Shown here: positions 35,431 to 47,400 of the stretch, piece by piece
Numbering within the stretch: the first letter of the stretch is position 1
How the letters are laid out: each line of letters begins with the position of its first letter
The notes under the pieces: model-generated
What the model saw: the letters and a program-made list of their open reading frames with translations, nothing else
Databases searched by the model: none
Told to the model about the DNA's origin: nothing
Program-made: the position numbers and the translations under genes
Assembly (NCBI GenBank): GCA_013397455.1
Contig: VYZB01000374.1
Location: forward strand, 433,718 to 497,717
Origin: Crotophaga sulcirostris
Lineage: Eukaryota > Chordata > Aves > Cuculiformes > Crotophagidae
Direction: 5' to 3'
DNA: 64,000 nucleotides

Positions 35431-35454
35431 CACATCACACACACACACACACAG
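35431..35454. repeat. (CA)n microsatellite abutting a CR1 tail
   Basis: About ten CA units, with one CAT interruption near the start, stand directly before the CR1 tail at 35455. The repeat may have grown from the CACAG-type tail of the element. Confidence 0.85.
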
Positions 35455-35600
35455 AGTATCACAAGGTTGGAAAGGACCTCTGAGATCATCAAGTCCAACC
35501 TAGAACCCAACACCAACACCAACCCATCATCTAAACCCTGGCACTGAGTGCCTCATCCAGTCTCCCCTTAAACACCTCCAGGGTTGGCGACTCCACCACC
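35455..35600 (-). mobile_element. Young CR1 LINE 3' end
   Basis: The minus-strand copy reads from GGTGGTGGAGTCGCCAACCC through GAGGCACTCAGTGCCAGGGT and GGGTTCTAGG (C-variant) to GGTCCTTTCCAACCTTGTGA and a single ATACT unit. It is truncated inside ORF2 at 35600. It is inactive, and its tail abuts the (CA)n run. Confidence 0.95.
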
Positions 35601-35865
35601 TAAGGATGTTTTACATCCTGGCACCCTCACTTGGCACAGGACACTTGGACAGGGGTAGTAACTTGATGACACCTTGTTCAGGTAGGTTTTAGAGAAACTC
35701 TTCACATGATCTGGCAAGATCAGCCCAATGAGTATCCCATTCTGTGATTCCTCTGTTGTGATGTTAACCACAAGCAGCCTAGCTTCTGTCTTTCTGAGCA
35801 AGCCATCGCTTACAATAAAGCAACTACACTTTTAATGACACTCCAACAGTATATTCAGGGGTTTC

Positions 35866-35925
35866 ATCAGTCTTTCATAAAATGCATCAGTATTCCATGT
35901 AATTAATCAGTCTTTCATGCAATCC
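35866..35925. repeat. 20-bp minisatellite, three units
   Basis: Units start at 35866, 35886 and 35906. Each begins ATCAGT and continues CTTTCAT or ATTCCAT, and the spacing is exactly 20 bases. A more degenerate unit may precede it from 35846. Confidence 0.85.
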
Positions 35926-37440
35926 ATTAGGTTCAGTTGAGCTAATCATATCAGGTGTCCCTCTTATCACGCGATTTTCAGTTTTTCTTCTTGTCGCATA
36001 GGATTCTACTATCAGTGTAAAAGCAGTTCTTTTGCATCAGATAAAATTTCACTGTGCTTAAAAAGTCTGTTGTGACGATGGGTAAATCATGTAATCATTT
36101 TGTCCCTCAGGGCCTCATCTGTAAGATTATAATACTTTTGCTGTTAAGAGATGGGAGGAAATATTGTGAGGATAAAAACATAAGTACTTGGAATATGATG
36201 TGATATTGCCATTCCAGATTCTAGGAAAGATCTTAGTAGTAATAAGTTGAAAATCCTTGCTGGAGATACAAAAGTTCTGAGGTCTGAATTCAGATTTTAA
36301 CAGGACGATGTAAAACAGCTTTGAAACAAAAATCAAACCTTGGGTTTTGTTGCTTTGTGCTGTGAATGACTGCATATAGAGTAAGAAATAAAATTAATGG
36401 GTCATAGAGATATTGTGCACTTCATATCTGCTTAGGCATTGAGCTTGGATGGAGTTGTTTAAGAGGGCAAACAGCCCTACTGTCCTCAGCTTGTGTTAAA
36501 ACTTTGTAATAATGCACATCTTTGTTGAAAGTGTCAATTAATTTGAGATTTGCTTAAATTTTTTTTTCATTAGTTTAATCAACAGGTCAAACCACAAGAT
36601 GGAGTTTGTAGAGTTTTTAGTTAAGCTTGTGCCTTGGTTGGAAGTCAGCACTGTCAAAATCATTTAATGTTGTGTTATAAGAACAATACTAATGTTTGCA
36701 CTCCCAATTCCTTGTTAACAATGGCAGACACTAAGAGAAATTGCAGTAAAATATACTGTGCTAGGAAAAATGTAATAAAAACTCGGGTTCAGGAGTTTGC
36801 CAGGATGGAATACATCACATTTTCTGGGAAATGATATATGAGATGGAGTTGAAACATCCCAAATTTATTTCATTACTCCTTGAAACCATCTTTGTTTAAA
36901 GTTCCTAATTTGTGCATAAATGTTTTGTTTCAGAGAGAAAGTGAGGAGGGGGAAATGATGTGACACTTTAATTATATTTAAGAGGCTACAGAGGAGATCA
37001 AAGCCAAAGAGATAAAGGCTGCAGCTACTGTATGAGCTGCAAATTTCTTCCGAATCATAAACACCTTGAAGTGTAGTGTTTCAGAGGCAGCCGCCCTGAA
37101 TTCAGGGCAGGATCACAGCTGAAATGGAAATCCACTCTTACAGTGTTTTATGACCCAGCATTGGCTGCTGTTGGCAAGAGCCGTACTTAACGCAGGCACC
37201 AAAATGTCTGGGAGCACTCACGAGAAAACAGTAACCCAAACACTGCCACCCAGGACAGCAGCTCTAAAACAACCCACCACGGGCTGTAGTGCTGTGAACT
37301 GTTTGCAGAGATGGCAGCTGACTGTGGGCCAAGAAAAATCAATCTTGCATCAACAGATGTAATCAGAACCCTCGTGGCGGTGATGGCTCTGTCGCAGTTT
37401 TCATTACCTGGGAATGCTTTAGCTTTGGGAGGAATGGGTT

Positions 37441-37450
37441 CCCCCCCCCC
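37441..37450. repeat. C10 homopolymer
   Basis: Ten consecutive C in an AT-rich context. A C8 run occurs at 53583-53590. Such runs are prone to length error in sequencing. Confidence 0.95.
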
Positions 37451-38000
37451 ATGTTTTTATTGATGCTGTATGATCTATTTCTAAACCAAAGTTATAAAAC
37501 TGCTGTATCTCCTTTATGAAAGCTGATACTTAATCAAAAGAGTATAAGTCAAAGCAAGATGCTGCTAATATTTTAAGCAAAGGTCCATCTCCACAGCTTT
37601 TGCGTCTTTTGATTTGCCCTAAATCCACTAATCCTACGCTCTGCTTCCCTTAAATCATTGTCAGTGTTTGCCCTGTTCGGAGGAAAAGAACGTAAGCCCT
37701 GCACTGCTCCCTGGGAACCTGCTCACCCCTCCATCTCCCCACATCTGCAGCCTGATCCTCCAGACCCAGTGCTCCTCTATGTCAAGTTTCTAATGGAAAT
37801 TTCTTGTCCTGGGCTTGGGGAATTTGATTGAATGGAAAAGAGCAAGTATTTTTCTTGGGGAGTCGAAGTCAGGCACGCGATTGGATCCTTTTGCTTTTCC
37901 AGGTGGTGGTATCTGTTGTTGGTGCATGTAAGTGAGTAAAGCCACTGTGAGAAACAAGGTGGTATTCAATGTCACTGAAGGACTGTTGGAAGTAACTCAC

Positions 38001-38080
38001 CTCTGATTTCCTCTCCAGGCTCTTCCTTTTTTCCTCTGCCAATTTTCTGACATAGGGTGCTTCAGGTGGCTTAGTCACTT
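38001..38080 (-). CDS. Candidate internal coding exon, unidentified
   Basis: On the minus strand an 80-nt segment is bounded by a 3' splice site (pyrimidine-rich tract ending TTTTTCAAATGTGTGGAG, AG at 38082-38081) and a good donor (TCAGAG|GTGAGT, GT at 38000-37999). One frame is open throughout, enters with two bases completing a codon and leaves at a codon boundary. It reads VTKPPEAPYVRKLAEEKR followed by KSLERKSE. The peptide is strongly charged and helix-prone, more like a cytoplasmic or coiled-coil protein than random AT-rich translation. I do not recognise the protein and found no convincing neighbouring exon. A false positive is quite possible, since splice-like pairs around open frames arise by chance every few kilobases. 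Confidence 0.3.
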
Positions 38081-40424
38081 CTCCACACATTTGAAAAACC
38101 AGATCAAGAGGATGAAATAGAAATGCTCATCATTCTCTCAGTTCAGTCCCAAACTTATAGAAGTCTTCACACTGGCAAGCAGGGGTGCATGTATTTTGTT
38201 TTTTTCCTGCTGATGTTTACACAGACTTATATTGTAAATATACATGCCTGGTAAGTGCCCAGCATCCCTGGGAATGTGACATTTCCACACGATTCATGCA
38301 GTGGCTTGGAATCTACACACCGAGACTGAATGTCTTTTTCTCACACAGCAGGCTCTACTCAACAGGAGTAATGCTATTGGTGCAGAGGCTATTTTTCATA
38401 GCTTACTGTGTACTGGGGCACTGTAACAAGCTACTTTGAAAGTCCTGGATACTTGTGGGAATTATTTGCCTGTGTGGGCAGTGAGAAGAGGGAGTCAGAG
38501 CTGCACAGAGCTCACTGGGGCGATGCACGTACAGCAGCTTGCACTGGCTGCCACACCAAGGCTTGTGAACATAGACTTATTTGGCTGCTATTACAGATTA
38601 GACCAGCATTAAATTGAAGGATAATCTTTCAAACACATTTGTAGTGGTGCCCGTGGAGTCTGCATCAGAATCCACCACTTGCTCGCTCAGGTAGCAATAA
38701 ATAGAGTTCATTGCAAACCAGCTGAGGGAAACCCTGGGCAGACTAGATGACCACAGATGACCTGATATTGCACTCTTTTTACATAGGAGAGAGTGATTTA
38801 ATGTGTATAAATTCAGGTCAAGGTTTGCCCAGCTCTCCTCAGATTTTTGTGCTCATCCAGGTCATTCTACACTGCTTCTCAAAGGCTTTTTTTTTTTGCT
38901 ATTTGTGTTTTTGTCCAGGGGAGCTATATAATCATTTGAGCATAGATAACTGGGCTGGAAAAAAGGTATCAATCTTCGTGATATTTTTAGTAGTACTTAT
39001 TTACTGCAGTCATCCTAGAGATAGGCTGTTATATGGCATATCAATACTGCTGGTTGTGAGGAATGTGAAGGTGTGTGAAAATGAAAGCTCTAGGAGTTTT
39101 ATGAAGTAGAACTGATAGGGATCACTTCTAGTATCAGACAAGAACATTTTTTACACATATTATTGGAAAACATTGAACAGAACTTCAGAACCCTGTGCTA
39201 CTTTTAACATAGCTTTTCCATGCACTATTAGATAAAAAGCTGTGTGTGTGCACTTTGGGTGGTGAAATATGTACTGCAACCATGTCTTAGATAAAGACTG
39301 TATGTGTGAACCAACACAGTATATCAAAGGACTTTGTCTCCACAAGGAGACTGTCCACATTTTTATGACCTTTAATTGATTACTCGTATCTAATCAACTG
39401 ATAAAAGTGGATAGTCCTTTGAATAGTGTAGGGCACACTTCATCCACACAGAATATACTTTCCTCTATACACATTGGATAACTTCTGCAGCTCCAACTTT
39501 TCATATTCCTAAAGCCGTTAGACACGGCTTACAACTTCAAAACAACATTTTATCATCTCTGAAGCCCACACAATTTTTCTTAAAGCTGTGTGAAAAAACA
39601 CATTTTCACAGTCCCTTTGGGGTTAACCTTCTGTAATCAATAGAAGCCTTTTTCCCTTCCTCTCTACTTGCTGACAGCATCGAGAAAGCTAAGGATTTGG
39701 CTTTGTGTCAAATTTAGGGAGGACTTATCCTTTTTTTCAGAAGGTGTCAGAAGAGGTAAAATGATATTTCCAGGTTCTTTCCACTGCCAAAATTCCTTTT
39801 CTCAAGTACCTTACTGGTGGTAGGGTTGGAGATAAGAGAGACTCTGGAGCGTGGAGCTTCAGAGCAAGTGCCAGCAGAAGGTTCCATGAGACTGCCTGGG
39901 CTCAGCATTTGTCATTCTCAAGTCCACTGGGGCATATAGTCCAGTATTAAATCTAAAGCCCTTAAACCTCCTTAAGACTGTCCAGCTGTTTTGCAGGCAC
40001 AGTCTCAAAGACTTAAAAGTCATGGTGTACAATGGGGATTTTATAGCAAAAATGAGATCCAAGCCAAGACTTCAGCAGCTTGAATACATGGATATGCTGC
40101 AAGAGATTTCTAAGAAGCAACACATGCTGCAGAAAATTCTCCTCAATACAAGTAGATAGGAATTAAACATGTGCATCGTTGCATACTCTTCCACCTCTAT
40201 TTTAAGAAGTCCATTAATCATATTTCCTAAAAACAAAGAGAGCACACAGATTTATTATTTCTTTATAAAGGCAAGAAATTCTGAAATAAAGTATCACGGC
40301 TACACTCTATCCACTGACAGCGCGAAAATTTCTAGCAAACCTTTTTTCCTCCACTGTATCCTTACAATCTACACAATGGAGCCCTGCTCCAAAATGTTTC
40401 TCAACGTGCACTCAATCCCCTAAT
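38081..40424. other. Non-coding stretch
   Basis: Apart from the exon candidate at its left edge, no gene or repeat was recognised. ORFs of 84 and 120 codons on the plus strand (38185-38439, 38747-39109) resemble nothing and fit chance. Confidence 0.5.
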
Positions 40425-40500
40425 CCAGATTGTTGATAAAGATGTTGAACAGAACTGGCCCCAGCACTGAACTCTGGGGGGCACCACCTGTGACATGCGA
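40425..40500 (-). mobile_element. CR1 reverse transcriptase scrap
   Basis: The minus strand translates as [16 protein letters not shown] followed by NIFINNLD, then a stop. It matches the conserved CR1-type reverse transcriptase motif (usual form [22 protein letters not shown]), with G-to-A and G-to-S type substitutions and stops on both sides. The remnant is about 25 codons long. It comes from the central RT domain of ORF2, far from the 3' end kept by the other copies, and is therefore probably an old, heavily deleted insertion. Confidence 0.85.
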
Positions 40501-42722
40501 CACCCATCACAAAGACAAAGGTACTGTTCTCTGGTGGTTAACAAGGGTTTGACAGGGTTGGTGTAGTCCTCTTCTAAGCAAATGGGCACCAGCACAACAT
40601 CAGGGATCATGTATCTTGAATTTTGTTATTGGGAATAATAATTTCTGGTTCTGGCAGTGTGCAAGCAGTGAGGGAGGGATGGCAGTTCATGTTCATGACT
40701 CGATCCTGGACTATAAAGTTTTTGGGCAGTAACTATTAAGAGTCACACAGGCTCACGGACAGATAACAAAAATGTGTTAATGAACAGTGTAAATTATAAA
40801 TACGGTACTTGATGTCTTTCTAGTAGTAAAAGTAATGCTATTTTAACAAAGAGAAACCCAAAACCAGCAGTGTAAAGCAAGAAGGTCTTTCCTAGCTTTC
40901 CCAGGAGAACGAGCTTTATCCTGTGTGTTCTGCTGGATCTTTGAGGAACTACACAATGCATTCCTGGTAAATCTTGACAGGCTTATGTAAGCTTTCAGAA
41001 GGTCTTTCTGTCTGATAAGGAAGCCAATAGTTATCACAGTCCTGATCTGGGTATAAAAGAGAAGAAAAAGAGTCTTTGCTGTACCTGAAGTCCTTCACAT
41101 AAAAAACCTTTTCTGAATTCACTGAAAAATGAAGGCTGGCAACCAGCACGTTATTTGCAGCTTCTTCACATTCATTGGGTTCTCTTGAGTAGAGGCTTAG
41201 AGCACCTGAGCAGCTTTAGTAATGCGTATTACTTAAGACAGAGGGTAGCCACAGCAGCATACTGAATAATATTGATTTATTTTTTAAAATATAGGTGTGT
41301 TTATCATGTGAGATAGATCTCTGGCTATGCAGTTAGAACTGCTATTGAACTAGAAATGCCACATTAATGACTACAAAGGGATTCACTTTTACTGTGGAAG
41401 GTTTTACTGGTGAAGCCATTTCCAGTGTGTTCCAGTCTCTGTTACAGAGTGGAGTGAGGTGGATCACAACCCTGTGGGCAGTATGTGTTCAGAACACCAT
41501 GACACCATGCTGCATCCTAAGTGCAACGCAGGCAAGTTGAACATCTGTCTTAAGGCACTAGCAAAATATCTGAGTCAGTCATCAGGGAGTCAGGGTTTTA
41601 AAAAAATCCCTAAATCAACTCTGTACAGTCACAGGAAAGCATTACTGTTATAAATACACAGAAAAGATACACAGACTTAATTGTGAACGTTGGAATTTTC
41701 TTTTTTCTGTAGGAAGCCAGTCTTTTGCAGTCCTAATACTCTCCATAGTTTAATTTTTAAGGCAAATCTTTCTATAGTTCTCATGCTGTAGCTGTAACAA
41801 TTCAAAGTAGTGATTAAACAGACATCTCCTGCTGGTTAAGACTCCTCTGTGACGTGTTCTGGGACTGAATGCAATTCTATTTTTAAATCTTGGGCAATTA
41901 CATGGCAATAAGTTAAATCTGAGAAATGCAGTAATGTGAAAATGAAAAAAAACCCCAGTTTTCTGATTGAAATAGAATAGGCAAAGCAAAAGGGTGTTTT
42001 TGCACTCTCAGTAGCAATTGATTAATGGTCTTCAATAGGAGAGGAAAACATGGATTTTGAAGTGGATTATAAGAATCTACACTTGGGTGTTTGTGATGGA
42101 CACAGAGTGACTCATTCGTGATATTATTTATAGTTCCAGATGCTTCCTTGAAGAATATTTTATTTCTTTAGTTATGTTTAAAACAATAATGTTGAAAGAT
42201 TGAATCACTACTTGCGCAAAGATTTCTGTAGGAATAGCTGTAATTGTTGATGCACTCAGTTATCTCATTAGCAGGCAGATAATGGGTCCAGATGAAGAGG
42301 AGGCACCAGGGGTGCCTTTTCTTACCTTGCTGCTTTTCTTACTTGGGACACAGAGTGACAATAAAAAGGAGCTACAGTTGAAATGAAATTGTTACTTACA
42401 GGAACTTGTCATAAAGCAACCCTTTAAAGTGCTGGAAATTCAGGAAACTTCATGATCCAGCAGCATCAGCCATATTATAAATGTATATGTTTTGCATAAT
42501 AGGAAAGGAGGTGAGTATCAAGTCAGTAATAACAAAATTGACACAGCACTATACAAATACAAATATAAATATAAATGTGAAAGAATGAGGCCCTGGGAAA
42601 AAATCAGTGATGGCATTAGAGTGTTTTGCTCCCACACTGTTACCCAAGTAATCAGATGTTTCAGTCACAATACTAAAGTTTCTTTTAGCTCATTATTGGC
42701 CCTTCTCCTTTGACATTTCCAG
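40501..42722. other. Non-coding stretch
   Basis: No gene was found. It holds an (AAATAT)n-like short simple repeat (42552-42576). The small ORFs are unrecognised. Confidence 0.55.
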
Positions 42723-43245
42723 CAATTAACCCCCGTGCCCTGAGACAGAGCCTCACAGTGGGTGACAGAGAGGTGTCACTGCCAGCCCTTAACTCCTCCT
42801 GCCAAGGACTTTGGAAGTGCCTGAGCCTGGGTGTTGTGGTGGTCGGGACTAAGCACCCTGGTTCGGTTGTAAACCTTCCAGCCAGCTGTTTCAGCTCCTG
42901 GTACTGCCCTCCCCTCTCCCCCCTGCACCTGTCTGGCCCATTTAGGCAGTGGGTTTGCTCGTGGACAGGCAGGGGTTGTTGCACCAGCAGGTGTGTGCGC
43001 TGCACTGTGCTGCTGCATCAGCCTCCTGCTTCGTCAGGGACTGCAACCGGTAACGGAACACAAAGGAAGAACTTGAGACACCCTTTTTGGAGAGATATTT
43101 TCGTCTCCTGAACTATTTATGAAGAACTTGAGACACCCTTTTTGGAGATATATTTTCATCTCCTTAACTATTTACTTTTAGTTGTACATCCCTAAACATG
43201 GGAATATCTACAATATGATGCAATAAAGAAGTTTGAATGGTTCGC
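42723..43245 (+). other. GC-richer block, possible terminal exon or LTR
   Basis: The block begins after a strong acceptor-like tract (TTGGCCCTTCTCCTTTGACATTTCCAG split at 42722) and ends near an AATAAA signal at 43222-43227. Its first 390 bases are clearly richer in G and C than the surroundings and stay open in one plus frame to 43111 (about 129 codons). Frames on the minus strand are also open, so openness may only reflect composition. The translated product is unrecognised. Alternatives are a decayed LTR or a non-coding transcript. A 55-bp tandem duplication lies inside, just before the AATAAA. Confidence 0.25.
43066..43175. repeat. 55-bp tandem duplication
   Basis: GAAGAACTTGAGACACCCTT at 43066 recurs at 43121. 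The two 55-base units differ at about four positions, and each contains GGAGA...TCTCC, a small inverted repeat. Confidence 0.95.
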
Positions 43246-44110
43246 TGACACTTGAAGCTTGGTTAATCTTTGCTCCTTCAGACTGGGTGGGTAATAATTC
43301 CCAGCTAGTGCTGGTGAAGTTATGCACTTACCTGTGCAGCTAGGTAAGGACATTGTTCATTAATGTGTGAAAAGACTTTGCTTGTCAGTTTTGCAACCTG
43401 GAAAGCAGGCCTTTCAGGCAACTGCACATAAACATTTGTGAAGGACAACATGTACTCTCCTCAAGTTCACTTGGAGTGTGGTGGCAAGGTCTAGGGTCAA
43501 TGAGAGTTTTCTCTGTTGTCACAACAGCAACTTAAGCACTGTCAGAGACAGCAGCAGATGTTCAGATGTGCACAGTAAAACCTCATTCAGTTCTTTAAAA
43601 TGCCTGCTGCAATGCTTCCAAAGAAAGTACTGTCTAGGAGAACAGTTCCTGTTGTTTAACTTGCCCAAGAACCGTACTTTGATTTTTTATACTATATTTA
43701 TATTTAATATTATTATTTAATTACTTTTATAAAAATTCACTGACTTAAAGGCTGGTAAATAAGAGGATTATGGATAATGGTAAAATAAGAGTTTGCTTTA
43801 CCTAGTTGCCTTGAAGGTATGTGAACTGAAGGCACAGACTAAGAAGCACATAAAATACAGATTCTGATTTTTCAGCTTGTGTCCATTAATGCCAATAACA
43901 AGTGAAGGCTCAAAACTAGCACTGGGGCAACAGTGCTGATATAAATTACTTCATCTTAGTAAAGAGCACAACTAATGAATGTCATTCGCTGTTAAATTTG
44001 CTGTTGGCAAATACTTCAGTAACTCTCAGTGATCTTGTGTTCTTCGACTGTTTGTTCGCTTGTTTATCTAAACAATCTTTACAGATATAAGTTACAAAAG
44101 GAAAGGAGAA
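43246..44110. other. Non-coding spacer
   Basis: AT-rich sequence. The reverse complement at 43326-43334 gives a perfect CAGGTAAGT donor, but no exon can be built onto it. Nothing else was seen. Confidence 0.5.
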
Positions 44111-44436
44111 CCTAAAAGGAGGTTGTAGTCAGGCAGGGGTTGGTCTCTTCTCTCAGGTGACCAGGGACAGAACTAGAGGACATGGACTCAAGCTTCGTCA
44201 GGGAAGGTTTAGGCTTGATGTTAGGAAAAAGTTCTTCCCTGAAAGGGTGATTGGCCATGGGAATGCGCTGCCCAGGGAGGTGGTGGAGTCGCCAACCCTG
44301 GAGGTGTTTAAGGGGAGATTGGATGAGGCACTCAGTGCCAGGGTTTAGATGATGGGTTGGTGTTAGTGTTGGGTTCTAGGTTGGACTCGATGATCTCAGA
44401 GGTCCTTTCCAACCTTGTGATACTGTGATACTGTGA
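44111..44436 (+). mobile_element. Young CR1 LINE 3' end, longest copy
   Basis: This is the best-preserved young copy. It opens in ORF2 ([15 protein letters not shown]), runs without interruption through [19 protein letters not shown] and DEALSARV to a TAG stop at 44346-44348, then carries the 3' UTR with GGTTGGTGTTAGTGTTGGGT, GGTTCTAGG (C-variant) and GGTTGGACTCGATGATCTC, and ends in two (ATACTGTG) units. The intact frame and clean tail imply a recent insertion. It is far too short to be active: it lacks the promoter, ORF1, endonuclease and reverse transcriptase domains. Confidence 0.97.
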
Positions 44437-47400
44437 GAATGAAACCACTCCTGTTTAATGCCATTAGCAGCCCAACTGCATGGGGCTCCAATCAGCATTA
44501 CTGTAAAAAGCTGCATTAAACCCTATCTCTCAGTTAGACCATCTCTAAAAAGGGAAAAACTGGGGGTAATAAATTGCTCATGGTTTGCAAATGAAAAAAT
44601 ATCACTGCACAAAACCAAAATATTATTTTATTTTAGGTTTTCTGACTGCTGTGCATAACTCAGGGAAGCTTCATGGTTTCAATAATGACAAATCTATCTT
44701 CTGCTTTGCCTCCTGCAAAAGGGAAAACTTTGGCATGCTCAAGTATGCCTTAAAGGCAGTGCTGCCTTTGGGATCTCACATTAACGTAATGATAAATGTG
44801 CTGTGTACTGCTTGAAAATGCTACACGCCAACACGTCAGAATGTGTTTTCCCTGCGCACCTCTCGATTAGCATCTTATTTACATATTGGCAGGAAAAGGA
44901 TTCTGAGAAAGACCTACAAAATAAAGTATGCTTTAATATGGTCTTTTCTAAGATCAAAGTATTAATTCCAAGAGTAGTTATCTGCTGGCACATCTTTCAG
45001 TGGGAGTGGGGATGAGTTACACATTTTGAAGCATTGAACCCATGTGTGTTTCAGCAAACAGAAGTAGTAGCAGCAATGAATTTTTCTGTCTTATATTAGT
45101 GTTGAATTTACTGTATAATTCAATCCTAATGCATACCTGGGATAAAACCACTTTCCCTGATCTGTCCAGGAAATTTAACTTTTATAATGGTGAGATCACT
45201 ACATTTGGTTGAAGACAAATATCTTAACTTCAGTGGAATTTATCATTGATCGTATCCTTTTTTTTTCTGCCAAATAGAATAAAAATATGGAAGAAAATAA
45301 TGGAAGCTTCTAACATCACTAGTAATTTGTTTCTTATTGGTTTTTTTTCTTATTATTTTTGATTAAGACATAGTATACTGATTCTTATTTGTTTGGTTTC
45401 TGGTTTTGTTTTTTTTTAAATAATTTTCACAGGTTATCTCATCATCCTGCATTTCCAGTGTCTCAGGCTATTTAGAAACTCCATGTTCTAGATACTTCTT
45501 TTAGCAGTGGCAAGCATGAGAGTATGTATGCAGTAAAAAAAAAAACCAACACTGAAATGATTGTTGCTATTCCTTCTATATAAATTAAGGTACTATTGAT
45601 ATTGTAATTTATGCTTGTGCAGTGCTTGGTAATCCTTGTTATTAGAAACCCTTCAGGCTAGGTACTATATGAGTGCATCACAAAAGCAGTCTGTCCTGTT
45701 GAGTCAAATTAAATTTCAAGATACAACATACAGATAATATAAAAGGTGGGAGTCTACAAAGAATGCATGACCAAAATGATGACAAGAATCATCCCACATT
45801 AATAGACTAAACAATTTTTTAGTATAATGGAAAAATAACTGTATATTTTCACATCTGAAGATAGATGTGAAAGAATGAAGTAGCCTTAGGTAAGGGAGAT
45901 GTTATTTTCAGGAAGATGCTGCACATATAAGGCATCCTTTATCAAAACTGATGAAAAGCATTCTGTAGCACTTGAGATGTGAAGTGATTAGAGTGGAGGA
46001 GCCCATTAGATATTTAAAGAAATAAAAGATTGTATCCTGGAGCTGCTATCATGGTTTAGGGACAGAAAAATACTAAACTGTTCTCTGAAGCAAACATAGA
46101 CTCAATGCCGTGCATGGAGATGCCAGAGTGGAAGAGAGCACAGAAGGATAGAGGGAGGTATCAGTTACCATCTTCTGGATGGGCAGAGCAGAGCTTAGAT
46201 ATCCCAATTTATTCTTTCTGAGTTTGAGATGAAAACTAGAAAAAAAGTGGGGTCAGAGACAAACTAAAATTGCAGTTTAGAGGAAAGATCGATCAGGAGT
46301 GGGATCTGGTTTTCTGAACCATTAGAATAGAGCTGGTAGATGACTTTTACAAATGGCTCTGAGCAGAGAGTTGGTTCAGGCTCTGATAAATAATATTTTG
46401 AATGTTACAATATAAGGCACAGTAAACTAATATCCCCTCAAGCAATGAAGGTAAATAGAGTTGTTGCTATTATATTCCTGGAGGTTATGTTATTTTAATC
46501 AGCTCTAGAGAGGGCTGTCTCTGGGAAGTGCTGCTCTGATGTTGAATGTTACTGGCTCCTACTGGTGACTGCGAGGTCTGAAATGAGAACAGTTCAGTTC
46601 AGAAAATCTGGAAAGCTGCCAGATCCGGCTGAACTTAGTGGATCAAGTTCTGCTGTTTTTACACATGAGCAGCTGTGTTGACTTCATTAGGGTCTCATGT
46701 GTATAACAGAATACTTTCTTCTAATATGATTATATCAGGAAACTGGGATTCAGCTGTATCTACTTTATTATTGCATTAGGTTTCAGTTTGCCCACATCAT
46801 ACCTGTCAATAACATTTCAAAATAGAAAAAAGTAATAACGCCTCAAAATAAAATAAGTTTAGTAGACAGCTGATGGAAAAACGAAATACATTAAACAGAC
46901 AAAAGAAGTGAAAAACTGATAAAAATATCAAAGCAAAGAGCCAGGGCCAGACAGTGAGGCTTAACACCTCTGCTGCCCTCTCAGTGATGGCCTGATTTAA
47001 CAGCTGAAGAATTCAAATGCAGTAATAGCTGGAATATTACATACTGCAGGTGAGATTTTTCAAGAACAAGTTGAGCACTGTCCCCAGGACTTGATGTCTT
47101 AGCTTTGACTTTTAGTAGGTGCACAGGTGGGCCAACCTGATATTTCCAAAATGACTCTCGGCAGCTGAAGCTGGGGCGCATGTTTCCAGCCACAGAGATG
47201 TGTTTCCTACCTCATATTGTGCTTCTGTAGTTTTCCTGCAAGCTTACCCTGGACAGACAGTCTAGGTAGATGGACTCCCATCTTGCATCATTAACAGGGC
47301 TGAGAACTCAACTTCAAGGAGCTCTTGCAAGAGCTATTTTAAATTGGTTATTGTACTGTTCAGAGGCTACAGTTACACGGTGCTCATTAGTGACAACTGA

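Larger units (their letters stand above)
35601..38000. other. Non-coding stretch
   Basis: No firm gene was found. It contains the 20-bp minisatellite (35866-35925) and a 10-base C run (37441-37450). A 77-codon open frame just beyond the CR1 (35568-35801, minus) ends at a donor-like CAA|GTGAGG but has no partner exon in a matching phase and is not accepted. Confidence 0.5.

Noticed and set aside
35640..35801. Open frame on the minus strand ending at CAA|GTGAGG
   Set aside because: It borders a CR1 and its possible entry phases do not match the exon candidate at 38 kb. No similarity was recognised.
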